From assembly GCA_963759175.1 (NCBI GenBank), contig CAVWXP010000004.1:42527-106526 (forward strand): a DNA stretch of 64,000 nt, in the 5' to 3' direction. This document shows, in pieces, positions 1 to 7,900 of this stretch. Each line of letters starts with the position of its first letter. Position 1 is the stretch's first letter. Source of the stretch: SZUA-442 sp963759175 (GTDB taxonomy: Bacteria > Actinomycetota > Acidimicrobiia > Spongiisociales > UBA5794). The notes beneath the pieces are model-generated. The model was not told where the DNA came from. It saw nothing but the letters and a program-made list of their open reading frames with translations, and searched no databases. A program made the position numbers and the translations under genes.

Positions 1-157
1 GGAACACGAGGGCATGGACCCACCAGGCCCGATGCCACCACGCCAGGCCGATGAGGGCGGCGAGGGCAGCCCCGAAGGTGCCGGCGCCATTGTCGGACCC
101 CCACAGTTTCGAGGGGATGAACCCGACGCTGAATCCCGAAGCGACGAACCGGTGCAT
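1..157 (-). CDS. PgpA-like phosphatidylglycerophosphatase, N-terminal fragment
   Basis: Only about the first 52 codons are in the window; the gene runs off the left edge. From the ATG at 157 the protein reads MHRFVASGF, then a turn, then GAGTFGAALAALIGL and a Trp-rich hydrophobic segment. The GT-x-G-(A/S)-x-x-A motif after a short lead resembles the start of phosphatidylglycerophosphatase A, the membrane enzyme that makes phosphatidylglycerol from its phosphate. The next gene is divergent. The call rests on about 25 residues, so another small membrane protein is possible. Confidence 0.45.
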   Translation of the reverse strand, partial: MHRFVASGFSVGFIPSKLWGSDNGAGTFGAALAALIGLAWWHRAWWVHALVF

Positions 158-228
158 GGTTCGGGACGCTAGCCACCTGCCGGCGCGACCACCGGTACCG
201 TTGAGCGTCGGCGGACACAAGGAGCATC

Positions 229-2136
229 ATGGAGCCACGTCACCTCGGAGACTTCCGGATCCCATCGGACGCACATCTTCATCCCGATCGTGAGCGGGTC
301 GCGTTCGTCGTCACGCAGATGGATGTCGACGAGGACGCATACGTCTCCCAGATCTGGCTCCACGCCGACGGTCAGGCTCGCACGCTCACGTCAGGTCGAG
401 CCGATCGTTCCCCGCGATGGTCCCCCGATGGCGCCACGCTCGCATTCCTTCGCAAGGGTCCCGAGGATGCGGATCGTCCCCAGGTCGCCGTGCTCCCGGT
501 CGGCGGCGGCGAAGCCACCATCATCACCGACTTCGAGCTTGGTGTCTCCTCGATGTCGTGGTCGCCCGACGGTACGCGCCTGCTGCTCCAGGTCGCCGAG
601 TACGTCGACGGCAAAGCCGATGAGGATGAACGTGCTCGGGCTCCGCGCCGGATCACGGACCCATCGTTCCGGTTCGACAACCTCGGATGGACGCACGACA
701 AGCGTGCCCACCTCTGGCTGTTGGATGTCGCAACCGGGGACACGACGAAGGTGACAGACGGTGATGCGTCAGAGACGTCGGCTGTGTGGAGCCCGGACGG
801 CGCGTCGATCAGTTACGTGTCTGCAACCGATGACGATCGCTGGATCAACCCACTCGGATACGTATTCACGCGACAGATCGACGGTGAGCCGGTTCGAGTG
901 TCCGAGCGCGGCGACTGGTCCTGGTTGGGGTATAGCCCGGCAGGCGTCCTGCATGCCATTGGTCAGGCGACGGACACCCCGCTCCTCGAGTCCTCCCCGT
1001 TGCAGCGGCTCGGCGACGGCGGGTTCGTCCGGATCACGGACCTCGATCGGGCACTGATGCCCGGCCATCCGCCAGGGATTCTCGCCGGACCACGGTTCCT
1101 CGGCGATGGCACGATCCACTGTGTGCTCGAGGATCGCGGCATGCAGCGGGTCATCGCCATCGCACCCGATGGAGCCGTGGCGGACGTCGCAGGAGGTCCT
1201 CGGTTGATCACCGGATGGGATCCCACCGCCGATGGCTCGGCGGCGGTGCTCACGGCGACCGGCCCGACGCAGCCCGGCGAGGTGTATCGGTGGGACGGCG
1301 ACGGCGAGGTCCCACTGACCGATCTCAATGGAGCGTTCGTCTCAGCGGCAGGTCTGGTCGAGCCGACGGAGTTCATCTACGAGTCCGATGGGGTCGAGAT
1401 CCACGGCTGGGTGCTGCTGCCCCCCGGCGACGAGACCGTACCGGTCCTGTTCAACATCCATGGCGGTCCCGCGACGCAGTACGGCTGGGGCTTCTTCGAC
1501 GAGTTCCAGGTGTATGTCGGTGCGGGCTACGGCATCGTGGCCGTCAACCCGCGTGGTGCTTCGGGCTACGGCGACGAATTCATGCAGACGCCCGTAGGGC
1601 GGTGGGCCGACGATGTCCCACCGGATCAAGCGGATCTCATGCTGGCTCCCTTCGCCGCGGCCGAGCAGTTCCCGAGGCTCGATACCGGCCGGATGGGCAT
1701 CATGGGTGGGTCCTATGGGGGACTGTCGACGGCGATGATCACAGCGATGGATCAGCGCTACACGTCCGCTGTCGCCGAACGCGGTGTCTACAACTGGGTT
1801 TCGATGGCTGGGACGAGCGACATTCCCTGGTTCATCGAGATGTACCTCCAAACCACCATGCTCGGTTCACCCGAGTTGCTGTGGAAAGCGAGTCCGCTCG
1901 CCAGGGCACATGCCATCACGACGCCGACCCTCGTCATTCATTCAGAGACCGACTATCGGACACCCATGGAACAGGGGCAGCAGTTCTTCTCGTTGCTGTA
2001 CCACAACGGCGTGGACACCGACCTGCTCGTCTTCCCGCCGGGGGAGGGCCACGAGTTGTCGCGCAGCGGGAAGCCCAAGCATCGCGTGGAACGATTCGAC
2101 GCGATCCTCGACTGGCACGGACGACACCTGCAATGA
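229..2136 (+). CDS. S9 family prolyl oligopeptidase-type peptidase
   Basis: 635 aa, typical length for acylaminoacyl-peptidase/S9C enzymes. The first ~350 residues carry WSPDG-type repeats (RWSPDGATLAF, SWSPDGTRLLL, VWSPDGASISY), as in the TolB-like beta-propeller that gates the active site. The C-terminal ~250 residues form an alpha/beta hydrolase: oxyanion segment NIHGGPATQYG, nucleophile elbow GGSYGG with Ser495, Asp575 in SETDYR and His608 in GEGHE. It should cleave short or N-blocked peptides. No signal peptide is seen, so it is probably cytoplasmic. The start is set by AAGGAG just upstream of the ATG. Its stop overlaps the next start by four bases (ATGA), so the two genes are probably cotranscribed. 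Confidence 0.9.
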   Translation: MEPRHLGDFRIPSDAHLHPDRERVAFVVTQMDVDEDAYVSQIWLHADGQARTLTSGRADRSPRWSPDGATLAFLRKGPEDADRPQVAVLPVGGGEATIITDFELGVSSMSWSPDGTRLLLQVAEYVDGKADEDERARAPRRITDPSFRFDNLGWTHDKRAHLWLLDVATGDTTKVTDGDASETSAVWSPDGASISYVSATDDDRWINPLGYVFTRQIDGEPVRVSERGDWSWLGYSPAGVLHAIGQATDTPLLESSPLQRLGDGGFVRITDLDRALMPGHPPGILAGPRFLGDGTIHCVLEDRGMQRVIAIAPDGAVADVAGGPRLITGWDPTADGSAAVLTATGPTQPGEVYRWDGDGEVPLTDLNGAFVSAAGLVEPTEFIYESDGVEIHGWVLLPPGDETVPVLFNIHGGPATQYGWGFFDEFQVYVGAGYGIVAVNPRGASGYGDEFMQTPVGRWADDVPPDQADLMLAPFAAAEQFPRLDTGRMGIMGGSYGGLSTAMITAMDQRYTSAVAERGVYNWVSMAGTSDIPWFIEMYLQTTMLGSPELLWKASPLARAHAITTPTLVIHSETDYRTPMEQGQQFFSLLYHNGVDTDLLVFPPGEGHELSRSGKPKHRVERFDAILDWHGRHLQ

Positions 2137-2951
2137 CCTCCCCGGTGCGTATCGGGGCGATGATCCGCAGGGACCTGGCCCCGGAGATCGTCGCCGACCA
2201 TGCGCGCCGGCTCGATGGGCGCTTCGACGAGCTGTGGGTGGTCGAGGACCTGCCCTATGCGGGAGGCATCGCGCAACTCACCACTGTGCTCGATGCGACG
2301 CGTCACGCCCGGGTGGGGCACGGAATCGCTCCTGCTCCGTTCCGCAACGTCGCAGCCCTCGCGATGGAGTGGGCGACGCTGGCACGCAAGCATCCGGGTC
2401 GCCTCATCGCGGGTATCGGCCACGGGGTGGGCCCGTGGATGCAATCGGTCGGAGCCGGCGTCGCCTCGCCGTTGACGTTGCTCGAGGAACAGATCATCGC
2501 GGTCAAGGCGCTCCTCGCCGGGGGGACGTGTACGATCGAAGGTCGGTACGTCCGGTTGGACGGCATCACCCTCGAGTTCCCGCCCGATCACGCCGTTGAG
2601 GTCACGACAGGGGTGCGAGGACCCCGCTCACTCGAACTGTCGGGACGCCTCGCAGACGGAACCGTCCTGGCCGGCGGGCTATCACCGGCCGAAGTCGCCG
2701 ACATGGCTGCCTCGATCGCGGCCGGACGTACGGCCACCTCGCCCCCGGTCCACGAGATCATCGTGTTCACGCTCCTCGACCTCACCGGTCGAGGCTTGGA
2801 CGGCGAGTGGAGTCTGGACGCTTCGAGCCCAGATGGATTGGACGAGGGCATCGATGCCCTCGCATCGGCGGGTGCGACCTGCGTGGTCTTCGTCCCCATC
2901 ACGGACGATCCACTCGATGAGTTGACCTCGGCCCGGGACCTCGTGTCGTGA
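2133..2951 (+). CDS. LLM class (F420/flavin-dependent) oxidoreductase
   Basis: 272 aa, starting at an ATG that overlaps the peptidase stop. Luciferase-like monooxygenase fold: strand-rich start (VRIGAMIRRD), DELWVVEDLPYAGG, then ARVGHGIAPAPFRNVAALAMEWATLA and a Gly-rich GRLIAGIGHGVGPWM segment typical of the coenzyme F420-binding branch. A later GRLADGTVLAGG matches the usual region contacting the cofactor phosphate. It is somewhat shorter than most members (~300 aa). The substrate cannot be read from sequence. F420 use is inferred from the family and from cofC elsewhere in the window. Confidence 0.8.
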   Translation: MTSPVRIGAMIRRDLAPEIVADHARRLDGRFDELWVVEDLPYAGGIAQLTTVLDATRHARVGHGIAPAPFRNVAALAMEWATLARKHPGRLIAGIGHGVGPWMQSVGAGVASPLTLLEEQIIAVKALLAGGTCTIEGRYVRLDGITLEFPPDHAVEVTTGVRGPRSLELSGRLADGTVLAGGLSPAEVADMAASIAAGRTATSPPVHEIIVFTLLDLTGRGLDGEWSLDASSPDGLDEGIDALASAGATCVVFVPITDDPLDELTSARDLVS

Positions 2952-2993
2952 AACGGGACCACGGAACCGTGCGCCACATGCCAAACTGACACC

Positions 2994-3909
2994 ATGGAAG
3001 CAACCGAACACATCTGGATGGACGGCGAGTTCGTCGCATGGGAAGACGCCACGGTCCACGTCCTGGTCCACGGCCTGCACTACGGCACCGGAGCCTTCGA
3101 AGGCATCCGAGCCTACGAGACTCCCGATGGTCCTGCCGTATTCCGCCTCACGGACCACATGGACCGCCTGCGTCGATCCGCAAAGGCACTGGGCATCCCC
3201 TTCGGCTACGAGGTCGAGGAGCTGGTCGAGGCCGCAAAGGAGACCATCCGCGTCAACGGTCTGCGCTCGTGTTACGTGCGACCCATCACGTTCTTCGGAA
3301 CAGGGATCGATGGGGCTCAACCCCGCCGGCGCCTCGGTGCACGTCGTGATCGCCGCTTGGGAGTGGGGGGCCTACCTCGGCGAGGAAGGCCTCGCCAACG
3401 GCATCCGCGTCGCTGTGTCGTCATGGAGGCGCATCGGACAGAACTCGTTCATGCCAGACGCCAAGGGCACCGGCGGGTACATGAACTCCGTCCTCGCAAA
3501 GACCGCAGCCATCAGGGCCGGTTACGACGAGGCGCTGTTGCTGAACGAGGACGGATTGCTCGCCGAGGGGTCGGGAGAGAACCTCTTCATGGTTCGCAAG
3601 GGCGTCGTCCACACGCCACCGACGTCGGCTGGCGCCCTCGATGGGATCACACGCGACTCCGTCTACACCCTCCTCGCCGACGACGGCTACACGATCAAGG
3701 AGTCTGCGATCACCCGGACCGACCTGTACTACGCCGACGAGGTGTTCTTCACCGGTACGGCGGCCGAGGTCACACCGGTGCGCGAAATCGACGATCGGGA
3801 GGTCGGCGACGGGAAACCCGGTCCGGTCACGCGGCGGGCCCAGGAGCTGTACATGGGCACGGTCAAGGGCGAGCTCGACCTCCACCGTGAGTGGCTCGAG
3901 TACGTCTGA
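2994..3909 (+). CDS. ilvE: Branched-chain amino acid aminotransferase, frameshifted
   Basis: Class IV PLP aminotransferase that interconverts Val/Leu/Ile with their 2-oxo acids. The first part (EHIWMDGEFVAWEDA, GTGAFEGIRAYE, SCYVRPITFFG) reads in one frame. The rest (MGLNPAGASVHVVIAAWEWG, the PLP lysine in PDAKGTGGYMNS, EGSGENLFMV, GITRDSV, FFTGTAAEVTPV) reads in the +1 frame to the stop at 3909. The break lies at about 3303-3310. Removing one base (for example the A at 3306) gives G-S-M-G-L-N-P and a full-length protein of ~304 aa. Conservation on both sides of the break argues for a sequence error rather than a true pseudogene. Confidence 0.85.
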
Positions 3910-3918
3910 GGCGACGAC

Positions 3919-4462
3919 ATGGGAGACACCGAGTACCGGTACCTGTCCGGTGAACGCCTGACGTTCGAACCGCTCATCACCTCCCTGACCGGGACACACA
4001 CCCCGTACTGTTGGGGATGCGGTCCTGAGGCCAAGGAAGGGCCTCGGCCTCCAGCCCCGTGTCGACGGCACCGATGTGGTGGCCGACCTCGAGTTCCCGA
4101 GCAGGTTCGAAGGAGGACCCGGCACCGTCCACGGCGGCGCCATCGCCGCATTCCTCGACGACCTCCTCGGGTACGTGCCGGTCGTGTACGGGTCCCCTGG
4201 GGTCACCGCGAAGCTCGACACGAATTACCGCAGGCCAGTGCCGATGGGGGTGACGGTGTCGGGACGCGCATGGCTGGCGAGGGCCGAGGGTCGCAAGATG
4301 TGGGCCGAGGGCACGATCGAAGCCGATGGTGTCCTCTATGTCGAGGCGTCGGCGCTGTTCATCGCCATCGACTTCGAGCACTACCAGAAGGTGTACGAGC
4401 AGCTCACCGAGGAACAACTGGCGCGCAGCGCCGCCTACCGTTCGGGCGACTACTACCCCTGA
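3919..4462 (+). CDS. PaaI-like hotdog thioesterase, frameshifted
   Basis: Hotdog-fold acyl-CoA thioesterase family, ~180 aa. The N-terminal part ends in PYCWGCGPEAKEG. The continuation, in the +1 frame, gives LGLQPRV, then EGGPGTVHGGAIAAFLDDLL with the HGG motif of PaaI/YbgC-type thioesterases, and ends at 4462. Deleting one G from the GGG run at about 4039-4041 restores CWGCGPEAKEGLGLQ, a standard motif for this subfamily. It lies 9 bp after ilvE and 12 bp before the FAH-family gene, in a same-strand run that probably forms one operon. The substrate is unknown. Confidence 0.75.
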
Positions 4463-4474
4463 TCGGGAGGCCGC

Positions 4475-5239
4475 ATGAAGATCGTCCGCGTCGATGCCGA
4501 AGCCGACGACATCACCTATGGCACGGTCGAGCCCGATGGCATCCGGTTGTACCACGGGTCGCCCCTGTTCCAGTGGGAACGCTCAGAGACGGTGCTGCCG
4601 ATCACCCAGGTGAAGCTGCTCGCACCGGTGATCCCGACGAAGGTGGTGGCGGTCGGCAAGAACTATGCCGAGCATGCCGCCGAGATGGCCTCCGAGCTTC
4701 CGGATACGCCGATCATCTTCCTCAAGCCGCCGACATCCGTCATCGGACCGATGTCGCCCATCCGTCTCCCCGGGGCCTCACAGGAGGTCCACCACGAGGC
4801 GGAGTTGGCCGTGGTGATGGGCAAGGTGGCGCGTAACGTCGCGGCTGAGGACGTCAGTAGCCACATCCTCGGATACACGGTCGCGAACGACGTCACCGCC
4901 CGCGACCTGCAACGTGCCGACGGCCAATGGACACGTGCCAAGGGCTTCGACACCTTCTGCCCCCTCGGACCAGCCATCGACACCGAGTTCGACCCGACCG
5001 AGCCGCACGCGATCACGGCCACCGTCAACGGGGAGATCCGCCAGGACGGTTCGACATCGGACATGGTCTTCGGTGTCGCCGAGCTGGTGTCGTTCATCTC
5101 CTCGGTCATGACCCTGCTGCCCGGCGATGTCATCCTCACAGGGACGCCCGCTGGCGTCGGTCCGATCCGCGGCGGTGACCACGTCGAGATCGACATCGAG
5201 GGCATCGGCGTGCTCGTCAATCCCGTGGTGGCGTCGTGA
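4475..5239 (+). CDS. Fumarylacetoacetate hydrolase family protein
   Basis: 254 aa with the whole C-terminal FAH domain: KVVAVGKNYAEHA, the metal-binding glutamates in EVHHEAELAVVMG, GYTVANDVTARDLQ, FCPLGPAI and MTLLPGDVILTGTPAGVGP. Members hydrolyse C-C bonds in acylpyruvates or act as hydratases/isomerases in aromatic and sugar-acid breakdown, with Mg2+. The first ~55 residues form the short N-terminal beta domain usual in acylpyruvase-type members. GGGAGG precedes the ATG. The last codons overlap the gltX start (GTGA). The exact substrate cannot be told. Confidence 0.85.
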   Translation: MKIVRVDAEADDITYGTVEPDGIRLYHGSPLFQWERSETVLPITQVKLLAPVIPTKVVAVGKNYAEHAAEMASELPDTPIIFLKPPTSVIGPMSPIRLPGASQEVHHEAELAVVMGKVARNVAAEDVSSHILGYTVANDVTARDLQRADGQWTRAKGFDTFCPLGPAIDTEFDPTEPHAITATVNGEIRQDGSTSDMVFGVAELVSFISSVMTLLPGDVILTGTPAGVGPIRGGDHVEIDIEGIGVLVNPVVAS

Positions 5240-6687
5240 GCGTGCGTGTTCGGTTCGCTCCGTCGCCGACGGGTCACCTCCACGTCGGTGCGGCACGAAC
5301 GGCGCTCTACAACTACCTGTTCGCACGTTCGAAGGACGGCGTGTTCATCCTTCGGTCCGATGACACGGATGCGGAGCGATCGTCCCAGGTGTTCCAGGAC
5401 GACATCCTCGAGCACCTCGATTGGCTCGGGCTCGATTGGGACGAGGGCATCGGTAGGGGAGGCCCCCATGGTTCGTACCGGCAGTCCGACCGTTTCGACC
5501 GCTATGCCCAGGTCGCCCATGGACTGGTGCGCTCCGGGCACGCCTACTACTCGTTCGCAAACCCCGACCAGCTCGAGGCGTTCAAGGCGCGCGCTCGCGA
5601 GGCCGGGACATCGCCTGCGTACGACGGTTCGATGGAACCCGAACGCGAACAGGTGTCGCGGCGCCTCGCCGACGGTGAGCGCACCGTCATCCGGTTCAGG
5701 ATCCCACGGCCCGGTTCGACGGAGTTCGTCGATCTCGTGCGTGGCGAGATGCGCTTCGACCATGCCCAGGTGGATGACTTCGTCATCCTGCGATCGGACG
5801 GGTCACCCACCTACCACCTCGCCTCGACGGTCGACGATGTCGACTACGCCATCACCCACGTGATCCGAGGCGAGGACCTGCTGTCATCGACCCCGAAGCA
5901 CATCCTCTTGACCGAGGCCATGGGTGCAGTGCCTGCCGAGTACGCCCATCTTTCGCTGCTCATGGGACCCGACGGCAAGAAGCTCTCCAAGCGGCATGGT
6001 GACACCGCGATGAGCGCGTACCGCAGCGCCGGATACCTGCCGGAGGCCATGGACAACTACCTCGCCCTCCTCGGTTGGGCGGCGGGCGAGGACGAGAACG
6101 ACATCGCATCGCTCGACGAGATGGTGGACCGATTCGACCTCGGCGCGGTGTCGAGGAACCCAGCGGTCTTCGACGTCGCAAAGCTCGAGTGGATGAACGG
6201 CGTCTACATCCGGTCGATGAGTGATGACGATTTCGTCGCAGCCATCCGGCCGCTCGTCGAGGGATCGCTCGGACGTCCCCTGGGATCTGGTGATGTCGAC
6301 ACGTTGGCCGCCGTGGCCCCGTTGGTGAAGGAGCGCACGAAGCTGCTCCCGGAGGTGCCGGACCAGGTGCGTTTCCTGCTCGCTCCCATCGACGGGTACG
6401 ACGAGGAGTCCTGGGAGAAGGTGATGTCGACGCCCGAGGCGTCCATCGCCCTCGACGGAGCGCTCGACTCGCTATCAGATCTCGATAGCTGGACCACGGA
6501 AGCGATCGATGCGGCTCTGCGGGCGATGCTCGCCGACCACGAGCTGTCTGGCCGCAAGGGACTCCAACCGATCCGGGTGGCGGTGTCGGGATCCACGGTC
6601 AGCCCACCCCTCTTCGAATCCCTCGAGATCCTCGGCAGGGACGAGTCCCTCCGCCGCATCTCGGTGGCGAGGAGCCTGCTCGAATGA
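5236..6687 (+). CDS. gltX: Glutamyl-tRNA synthetase
   Basis: 483 aa class I aminoacyl-tRNA synthetase, normal length. HIGH motif as HLHVG at residues 14-18 in FAPSPTGHLHVGAARTALYN; KMSKS-type loop as KLSKR at about 249-253. It loads glutamate on tRNA-Glu. In actinobacteria the enzyme is generally non-discriminating and also makes Glu-tRNA-Gln for GatCAB. The GTG start at 5236 overlaps the stop of the preceding gene and gives the conserved opening VRVRFAPSPTG. Genes for tRNA-Gln and tRNA-Glu lie less than 0.6 kb downstream. Confidence 0.97.
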   Translation: MSVRVRFAPSPTGHLHVGAARTALYNYLFARSKDGVFILRSDDTDAERSSQVFQDDILEHLDWLGLDWDEGIGRGGPHGSYRQSDRFDRYAQVAHGLVRSGHAYYSFANPDQLEAFKARAREAGTSPAYDGSMEPEREQVSRRLADGERTVIRFRIPRPGSTEFVDLVRGEMRFDHAQVDDFVILRSDGSPTYHLASTVDDVDYAITHVIRGEDLLSSTPKHILLTEAMGAVPAEYAHLSLLMGPDGKKLSKRHGDTAMSAYRSAGYLPEAMDNYLALLGWAAGEDENDIASLDEMVDRFDLGAVSRNPAVFDVAKLEWMNGVYIRSMSDDDFVAAIRPLVEGSLGRPLGSGDVDTLAAVAPLVKERTKLLPEVPDQVRFLLAPIDGYDEESWEKVMSTPEASIALDGALDSLSDLDSWTTEAIDAALRAMLADHELSGRKGLQPIRVAVSGSTVSPPLFESLEILGRDESLRRISVARSLLE

Positions 6688-7070
6688 CCGGGCCGACGGC
6701 CGACGCCCAGATCACCTTCCTCCCCGCAAGCGACCTCGCCGCCAGCGGTGCGTTCTATGGCGGGATCCTCGGACTCGAGCTCGTCGTCGACCAGGGGACG
6801 TGTCTCATATTCCGCGTCACCGACGATGCGTTCCTCGGTGTGTGCGAGCATCTGGAGCCGATCGAGGGTCGCAGTGTGATCTTCACGATCGTCGCAGAGG
6901 ACGTCGATGGATTCTGCGCCATGGTCATCGCCAACGGAGGAACCGTCGACAGCGGCCCTGAGCACAATGACCGCTTCGGCATCTACCACGCCTTCTTCCT
7001 CGATCCCGACGGCCATCACATCGAGGTCCAACGATTCGACGATCCAGGGTGGTCGACCCCTCCGGCTTGA
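6684..7070 (+). CDS. Glyoxalase/VOC family protein
   Basis: 128 aa with two beta-alpha-beta-beta-beta modules of the vicinal oxygen chelate fold: ITFLPASDLAASGAFYGGILGLELV at the start and FFLDPDGHHIEVQRF at the end, whose Glu is the usual last metal ligand. The first metal position is not a clear His. Function could be glyoxalase-like, dioxygenase-like or antibiotic binding. It overlaps the gltX stop by ATGA and is the last gene of that run. Confidence 0.8.
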   Translation: MTGPTADAQITFLPASDLAASGAFYGGILGLELVVDQGTCLIFRVTDDAFLGVCEHLEPIEGRSVIFTIVAEDVDGFCAMVIANGGTVDSGPEHNDRFGIYHAFFLDPDGHHIEVQRFDDPGWSTPPA

Positions 7071-7122
7071 CGTCGGATGGGGTGATTCGACGGGTGCGGT
7101 CTTGTCGTCCCGGCACCCACCG

Positions 7123-7152
7123 TTGCAACTAGGCCGGTCGCGGACGTATGCT
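7123..7152 (+). promoter_or_regulatory. Promoter of the tRNA-Gln/tRNA-Glu genes
   Basis: TTGCAA at 7123-7128 and TATGCT at 7147-7152, 18 bp apart, with TATGCT ending 10 bp before the first base of tRNA-Gln. Spacing and position fit a sigma70-type promoter with transcription starting just at or before the tRNA. Confidence 0.6.
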
Positions 7153-7162
7153 TTCGTCGCCT

Positions 7163-7234
7163 TCGGGGGTGGTGTAATTGGCAACACGCCGGGTTCTGGT
7201 CCCGTTATTGAGGGTTCGAGTCCTTCCCCCCGAG
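7163..7234 (+). tRNA. tRNA-Gln (anticodon CTG)
   Basis: 72 nt. Acceptor arms TCGGGGG and CCCCCGA pair fully. The D arm is GTGT-loop-ACAC. The anticodon loop TTCTGGT gives CTG (codon CAG). The T arm is GAGGG-TTCGAGT-CCTTC. The top pair of the anticodon stem is a C-T mismatch. The discriminator base is G and CCA is not encoded. It lies 25 bp before tRNA-Glu and is presumably cotranscribed. Confidence 0.9.
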
Positions 7235-7258
7235 CTGGCAGACCCGGTCTGCCCATAC

Positions 7259-7331
7259 GGCCCCGTCGTCTAGCGGCCTAGGACGCCGCCCTCTCAAGGC
7301 GGTAGCGCCGGTTCAAATCCGGTCGGGGCTA
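7259..7331 (+). tRNA. tRNA-Glu (anticodon CTC)
   Basis: 73 nt. Acceptor GGCCCCG pairs with CGGGGCT; D arm TCGTCTAGCGGCCTAGGAC resembles other bacterial tRNA-Glu; anticodon stem CCGCC/GGCGG around CTCTCAA gives CTC (codon GAG); T arm GCCGG-TTCAAAT-CCGGT. CCA is not encoded. Its 3' third is repeated three more times just downstream. Confidence 0.92.
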
Positions 7332-7333
7332 CG

Positions 7334-7367
7334 AACAGACCTCCTGCTCTCACGCGGGGGGTCTGTT
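7334..7367 (+). terminator. Terminator after tRNA-Glu
   Basis: Inverted repeat AACAGACC (7334-7341) and GGTCTGTT (7360-7367) directly after tRNA-Glu, ending in a short T run. This is a typical Rho-independent terminator of the tRNA pair. Confidence 0.75.
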
Positions 7368-7446
7368 TGCCTTTCGAGTGCGGCGTGCCGCTCACCCTGT
7401 CCCACGGCAAGGCGGTAGCGCCGGTTCAAATCCGGTCGGGGCTACG

Positions 7447-7480
7447 AACAGACCTCCTGCTCTCACGCGGGGGGTCTGTT
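7447..7480 (+). terminator. Second copy of the tRNA terminator hairpin
   Basis: Same AACAGACC/GGTCTGTT hairpin as at 7334, carried along in the 113-bp duplication. Confidence 0.65.
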
Positions 7481-7615
7481 TGCGCTTTCGAGTGCGGCGT
7501 GCCGCTCACCCTGTCCTTCGGCACAGGCGGTAGCGCCGGTGCAACTCCGGTCGGGGCTACGAACTGCCTCTGCTCTCTGGCAAGGCGGTAGCGCCGGTTC
7601 ACATCCGGTCGGGGC

Positions 7616-7661
7616 GGACTCGCTGTGCGAGTCCGTTGGAGAACCCGCTGTGCGGCTTCTC
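7616..7661 (+). repeat. Two adjacent hairpins in the region after the tRNA repeats
   Basis: GGACTCGC-TGT-GCGAGTCC at 7616-7634 is a perfect 8-bp stem. At 7639-7661, GAGAACCCGC-TGT-GCGGCTTCTC is a 10-bp stem with one mismatch. Both have the same TGT loop, so they may be related terminators or repeat remnants. The rest of 7662-7900 holds no gene I can support, only short direct repeats of GCTCATAGCTC near 7770-7796. Confidence 0.55.
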
Positions 7662-7900
7662 TGCTGGCCGGGCTCTTGCATCTCACGCCGGAGATTTCTT
7701 TGTTCGCGGTCGAAGTCGCTTTTGAGCCTTGAGCTACGAACCGTGAACCGTCAATCAAGCCGGCTCTAGCAGGCTCATAGCTCAGGGCTCATAGCTCTCC
7801 TCAAGCGGTTCGCACTCAAGGGATCGGCCGTCGATGTCGATGGACTACCCACTGTGGTGGGCGCGACATGCCTGTCCGATCGCTCGAGGGGAGCCAAGCA

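Larger units (their letters stand above)
7296..7616 (+). repeat. Tandem partial copies of the tRNA-Glu 3' end
   Basis: The last ~37 nt of tRNA-Glu (from AAGGCGGTAGCGCCGG to CGGGGCTACG) recur at about 7408-7446 (identical), 7523-7561 (changes in the T loop) and 7579-7615 (one change, truncated end). Copy 1 and copy 2 are 113 bp apart and share the downstream terminator hairpin and a 30-bp tail, so the second is a direct duplication of the whole segment. None has a 5' half, so none can be a functional tRNA. They may be leftovers of site-specific integration at the tRNA 3' end or of slippage. Confidence 0.85.
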
